Assembly: GCA_046095485.1 (NCBI GenBank) | Contig: JBJTJN010000103.1 | Span: 1 to 24,001 of the forward strand | Reading direction: 5' to 3' | Source: SYFI01 sp046095485 | GTDB lineage: Bacteria; Actinomycetota; Thermoleophilia; Miltoncostaeales; Miltoncostaeaceae | DNA: 24,001 nucleotides | Shown here: positions 17,101 to 23,100 of the stretch, piece by piece | Position numbering within the stretch: position 1 is the stretch's first letter | Layout of the letters: the number at the start of each line of letters is the position of its first letter | Position numbers and translations under genes: made by a program | Notes under the pieces: generated by a model | The model's input: only the letters and a program-made list of their open reading frames with translations | Told to the model about the DNA's origin: nothing | The model's database searches: none

Positions 17101-20100
17101 CGGGCTGGTGCACGCGGCCCAGGCCGCGCCGTCGAGCGAGCACTCGAAGCTGCCGCCGGCCTCGGCACCGGTGATCGTCACCGTGGCGGACGCCGATGCC
17201 GTGGGCGTGGCCGACGGCGTGCGGCCGAGGGTGGGCGCGGCGGGCGCCGTGGCGTCCACCGTCCAGGTGGCCGCGGCCGCCGGGCCGGCGTTTGCGGCGG
17301 CGTCCACGCGGCGCACGCTGAAGGTCACCGAGCCGTCGGCGAGAGGACCAATGGCCTCGGGGCTGGTGCATGCCGACCACGCGCCGGAGTCGACCTTGCA
17401 CTCGTAGGTCTCCCCCGCCTGCGCGCCGCTGAAGGCGATTGACGACGAACGGTTACCGCTCGGGGTGGACGGGCTCGAGGTGATCGATGGCGCGCTGGAC
17501 GGCGCGACGGTGTCGACGGTGAAGCCGAAGGTGGTGGCCGAGCCCCTGTTGCCTGCGGCGTCGACGAGCGCCACCTTGAACGTGTGGGCGCCGTCGGCCA
17601 GCGTGCTCGCCGTCAACGGGCTGGTGCACGCGGCGAATGCGCCCGAGTCGATGGCGCAGGCGTAGGTCTCGCCGGTGCCCGCGCCGCCGAAGGCAAACGT
17701 CGGGGTGTCGTCGTTGCCGGGAGTGGCGGGAGCAGAGGTGATGGACGGCAGGCTGGTGGGCGCCACGGTGTCCACTGTCCAGGTGCGCGTGGCCACCGGG
17801 CCGCGGTTGCCGGCGGCGTCGGTGGTGGCCACCTGGAACTCGTGCGGGCCGTCGGCGAGGCCCGACAGCGACTGCGGGCTGGTGCACGCCGCCCAGGCAG
17901 CGCCGTCGAGGCGGCATGAGTAGGTCTCGCCCGGGTCGGCCCCGGTGAACGCCAGGGTGGCGGAAGTGGTGGACGTGGCCGATGCATCAGCCGGTCCCGA
18001 GGTGATGGACGCGGCGCTGGTGGGGGCCGCGGTATCCACCGTGTACGAGCGGGTCACCGGCGATCCGGTGTTGCCGACATCGTCCACCAGCCTCACCGAC
18101 AACGAGTGCGCGCCGTCGCTCAGGCCGGTGAAGGCCCGCGGCGAGGCGCAGGCGGTCCATGCCCCGGCGCCGTCCACCTGGCACTGGTACGCGTCGCCGG
18201 TGCCCGCCCCGGTGAAGGTGAACGGGGCAGTGGCCACGGCGATGTCGCCGGAGGGGCCGGCGGTGAACGAGGGCGCGCCCGGCGGGGTGACGTCGATGGT
18301 GATGGTGCCGCCGGCCGACGCCGTGGACGCGGGGCCGGTGTTGCCGGCCGAATCGGTGACGGCGCCGGGCGCCAGGTCGAGCCCGAGGCTGCCGCTGGTG
18401 GGCGAGCCCGCGGACAGCGCCACCGTGTACGGGCCCGTGCCCGATCCCGTCACCGAGTCGACGCTCCAGCCGGTGGAGGTCCCGGTGGGCGTGAGGTCGG
18501 CCGCGGAGAGGCCCGTGACCGCCGTGTCGAAGGTGATGCGGAAGGTGGCGGTGGACGCCCGGGTGGGGCTCGCACCGGTGCTGGCGAATGCGGCCACGCC
18601 GGGCGGCGTGCGATCGATGGTGATCGACCCAGAATCGGCATTGGCCGTGGGGCCGGTGTTTCCGGGCGCATCGGTGACCATGTCGGCGCCGAGTCGGGCG
18701 ATGACCGTGCCCTCGGAGCAGCCGGACACGCTGACGGTGATGCTGCTGCCCGACGACGCCGACGGCGTGAACACGCAGCCCGTGGCCGTGCCCTGGTTGG
18801 TGAAGTCCAATGACGCGATGCCCGTGACCGGCTTGTCGAAGGCCAGGGCGAACGACGGCACGGCGGCGTTGGTGGGCGATGACGGAGGCGTCCACGTGGC
18901 CGTGGGCGGCACCGCGTCGAAGGTGACGGTGCCTGCTGCCACGCCGGCGGCGGGAGCGGTGTTGCCCGCGCCGTCCGTGACGGCCCCCGACGACAGCGTG
19001 AGCACCACGGTGCCGGTGGACGGCGATCCATTGGCCACGTTCACGGTGTACGAGGCGCCCGAGCCGGACACGCCGGTCACCGACCAGCCCGTGGACGTGC
19101 CCCCGAGAGTGAAGTCACCCACGCCGAGTCCGGTGACCGGCTCGCTGAAGGTGAGCGTGTAGGCGATGGGGCTCGTGCGCGTGGGGGTGGTGGCGCTGAA
19201 GGTGCTCACCGTGGGCGCGGTGCGGTCGATGGTGACGGTGCTGCCGGTGTACGACGACGCCGGGCCCGCGTTGCCCGCGGCATCGGTCACGGTGCCGGCG
19301 CCCAGGCTGAGCACCACGGTGCCATCGGCCGGGCTGGTCTTCGCCAGCTGCACCGTGACGGTGGTGCCGCTGGCAGCGGAGACCCCGGTCACGGTCCATC
19401 CGCTCGAGGTGCCGCCCACCGTGAAGTCGCCGGCGGCCAGGCCCGAGACCGGCTCGTCGAAGGTGAGCGTGTAGGCGATGCTCGATGCGCGCGTGGGCGT
19501 GGTGGCGGTGAGCGCCGACACCTGCGGGGCCACGCGATCGATGGTGGTGGTGGATCCCACGGCCTGGGCAGCGGGACCGGCGTTGCCCGAGGCATCGGCC
19601 ACTCCGCCGGCCGCCAGCGCCGGGATGACCGTGCCATCGGTGCCGAGCGTGCCGTTCAGCGTCACCGTGTAGGCGTTGCCGCCGGCCGCCGCCACGCCGG
19701 TCACCGACCAGCCGGTGGCCGTGCCGCCGATCGTGATGTCACCGGCGGTGAGGCCCGTCACCGGCTCGCTGAAGGTGAGCGTGTAGGTGAGGCTGGTGGC
19801 GTTGCTGGGCGACGCCGTGGCGGTGGTGAACGTGCTCACGGCCGGCGCGGCGGTATCCACCGCCACCGCGGAGGCGTCAGACTTCGCGCCCGGCGCCGTG
19901 CCGCCGTAGGAGTCGGTGACCGACGCAGCGCGCAGCGACACCAGCAGCGTGCCGTCCACCGCGCCCGCCGCCCGGGTGGCGGTGACCGTGTAGGGGCCGG
20001 CACCCGAGCCCGTCACGCCGGCGACGCTCCACCCCGTGGCCGTGCCGCCCACCGTGAAGTCGGATGCCGTGAGGCCGGTGACGGTGCCGTCGAACAGCAG

Positions 20101-23100
20101 CGCGAAGGTGAGGCTCGAGGCGTTGGTGGTGGATGCCGCCGGGGTGAACGACACCACGTTGGCGCCCCGGGCGTACGACAGGTATGCCGCGCCGTCGCCG
20201 GGGTTGACGCCCGAGAAGTGCTGCACGGCACTGGCCTGCGTGGCGCTGGCGTACGACGAGCCGCCGCCGCCGGCCCCCGCGCGCCCGCCGCCGGGCATCT
20301 GGCCCGAGCAGGCGAGGGCATTGGTGTTGCCGCCGCCGTTCCACGCCGGGGTGGGCTGCAGGCCGGCCGCGGCGGCGATCACGCCCCTGCGGCCCACGCG
20401 CAGCTCGAGGGCGTCGGCCGGGTTCACGGCGAGGGTGGCGGTCACGCGCCCGCCTGATCCGCCCGATGCGGCGCCGGTGGTCGGTCCGGAGTCGGCACCC
20501 GATGCCCCCGAGAGGTCCAGCGCGATCGAGGTGACGCCCGCGGGCACGGTGAACGGCTGCGGGCCGTCGGGGTTGGTCGGCGCGAAGGCCTGCGTCTGCA
20601 CCGGGCGCGAGACCGCCGTGAGGGTGCCACGCGGGTTGGTGGCGGTCACCCTCACCCGCACGTTCTTCGCGGGGTCGCCCGCGACCGGCACGTACGTGGC
20701 CGACGTCGCGCCCGATCCGGTCGCGGTGGTCCAGTCGACGCCGTTGGTCGATACCTGCCACTCATACGCGTACGAGATGGCGGGCGCGCCCACCCATGTG
20801 CCGTTCACGGCGGGCACCGATGCCCCCGGCGCGATTGCGGCGCCGATGGTCGGCAGCTCGCGGTTCACCAGGGCGTACTGCAGCGCCACCGTGCTGCTGG
20901 TCACCGCGGCGGCCGGGCCCGCGTTGCCCGCGGCGTCCGTGACCGATCCCGATGCCAGCGTGAGGGTGAGGGTGCCATCGGCCGGCGTGCCGGGGTGCGC
21001 CACCGTCACGGTGTACGGCCCGGCGCCCGACCCGCTCACGCCCGTGGTGCTCCACCCGCTCGACGTGCCCCCGGTGGTGAAGTCACCCGCTGCCAGCCCC
21101 GTGACCGGCTCGTCGAAGGTCACCGCGAACGTGGTGCTCGTGGTGCTGATCTCGGCTGCCGCGGGCGTGAGGGATCCCGCCGTGGGAGCACTGCGGTCCA
21201 CGGTGGTGGACGAGCTCGCCGCGGTGGACGTGGCCGGGAAGGCCGCGCCGTCCACCACCACGGCGCCCGGGTTCATGTTGAGGGTCACCGTGCCGGTGCC
21301 GGTCACCGCGCCGCCCACCGTCACGGTGTAGGGACCCGCGCCGCTGCCCGTGAGCGACTGCACGCCCCAGCCGGTCGCCGTGCCGCCCACCGAGAAGTCG
21401 CTTGCCGCCAGCCCTGTGGGCGCGCTCTGGAACATCACGGTGAAGGTGGTGGATGTCGCGCTGGTGGCGGCCGTGTCGGCCTTGAAGGCCAGGAGCGTGG
21501 GCGTGGTGGCCGGATTGCCGGTGATGGCGCGTGATGCCACCGCGAGCGATCCGCGCGCGTTGGTGGCGGTGACCCGGGCCCTGATGAGGCGCCCGGTCTC
21601 GCCCGCGCCCACGGTGTACGACGCCGTGGTGGCGCCCGCGCCCGTGCCATCGGTCCATGCCAGGCCGTCGGCGGAGGTCTCCCACTGGTACCCGAAGGTG
21701 ATCGGCGTGGCGCCGGTCCAGGTGCCGTTGGTCACGGTGAGCACCGAGCCGGTGGTCGGGGTGCCCGACGCCACGGGCCGCACGGTGTTGGCGAGGGTGT
21801 AGGTGGCGGTCACGGTGACCGCGGTGCCGGGCAGCGCCGGGCCGGCGTTGCCGGCGAGGTCGGTCACCGCGCCCGCGGCGAGGGCGCCGATGATCGTGCC
21901 GCCCGGCGGAGTGGCGCCGCCCGAGACGGTGACCGTGTATGGGCCGCTGCCCGACCCGCTGACGCCCGTCACGCTCCAGCCGCTGGACGTTCCGGAGAAC
22001 GTGAAGTCACCGGCCGCCAGGCCCGTTACTGCCTCGCTGAAGCTGACCGAGTACGTGAACGACGTGGCGCTGATGGTGGTGGCCGACGGCGTGATGGCCG
22101 TGGCGGCGGGTGCCGTGCGATCGATGGTCGCCGCGGACGACGCCTGCGGCGAGGCCGGTGAGGCGTTGCCCGCCTCGTCGGTCACGCCGCCCTGCGCGAT
22201 CTGCGGCGCCACGGTGCCCTCGGAGCAGTTGGCGGCCGTGACCGTCACCGAGGTGCCCGAGGCCGCCGACACGCTGAAGGTGCAGCCGGTGGCCGTGCCG
22301 GTGTTGCTGATGTCCCCCGCGGCGAGGCCGCTCACCGCGTCGCCGAAGGCCAGGGTGAAGTCCAGCGACGAGGCATTGGTGGGGCTCGCCGGCGGCGTCC
22401 ACGACGCCGTCGTCGGCGTGCGGTCGATGGTGACGCCCGCGCCGTCGCGGTTCGTGGCAGGGCCCGTGTTGCCGGCGTCGTCCGTGACCGCCCCGGCGAG
22501 CAGGCGCGGAACCACGGTGCCCTCCGAGCAGCCGCTCGCCACCACGTCGATCGCCGACCCGGTGCCGGCGGACGGCGTGAACACGCAACCGGTGGACGTG
22601 CCCTCGTTGGTGAAGTCGGCCGCCGTGATGCCCAGCGCCGGCTCGTCGAAGGCCAGCGGGTAGGTGATGCTTCCGGCGTTGGTGGGCGTGGTGGGCGCGG
22701 CGCCCCAGGTGGCGGTGGGACCGCTGCGGTCGATGGTCACCGCGGCGGCGGTGGTCGCGCTCGCAGGGCCGGTGTTGCCGGCCACGTCGGTGACGGCCGC
22801 GGCGGCGATGCGCAGGGCCAGGGTGCCCTCCGAGCACCCGGACGCCGTCACGGTCACCGACGTGCCCGACGCAGCGGAGGGTGCGAACGCGCAGCCCGTC
22901 GCCGTGCCGGCGTTCGAGAAGTCACCCACCGCGATGCCCGACACCGACTCGCTGAAGGTGAGCGTGAACGCCGGCACGGCCGCGGATGTCGGGGTTGCGG
23001 GCGACGTCCACGACGCCGTGGGCGGCGTGCGGTCGACGGTCACGGTCGGTGCGGCGATGGTCGCGCCCGGGAACTGCGTGGCCGACGAATCGGTGACCGC

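Noticed and set aside
12919..17442. Plus-strand open frame of 1,507 codons antisense to the giant gene
   Set aside because: Its translation is Gly/Arg/Ala/His-rich low complexity that mirrors the codon pattern of the minus-strand repeats. It has no domain or ribosome site and is a GC-rich shadow of the repeat array.
12820..18275. Regular ~258-base periodicity considered as a DNA satellite or CRISPR-like array
   Set aside because: Units are diverged in-frame protein repeats with conserved Cys, Trp and Asp codons, and there are no short identical repeats with unique spacers.
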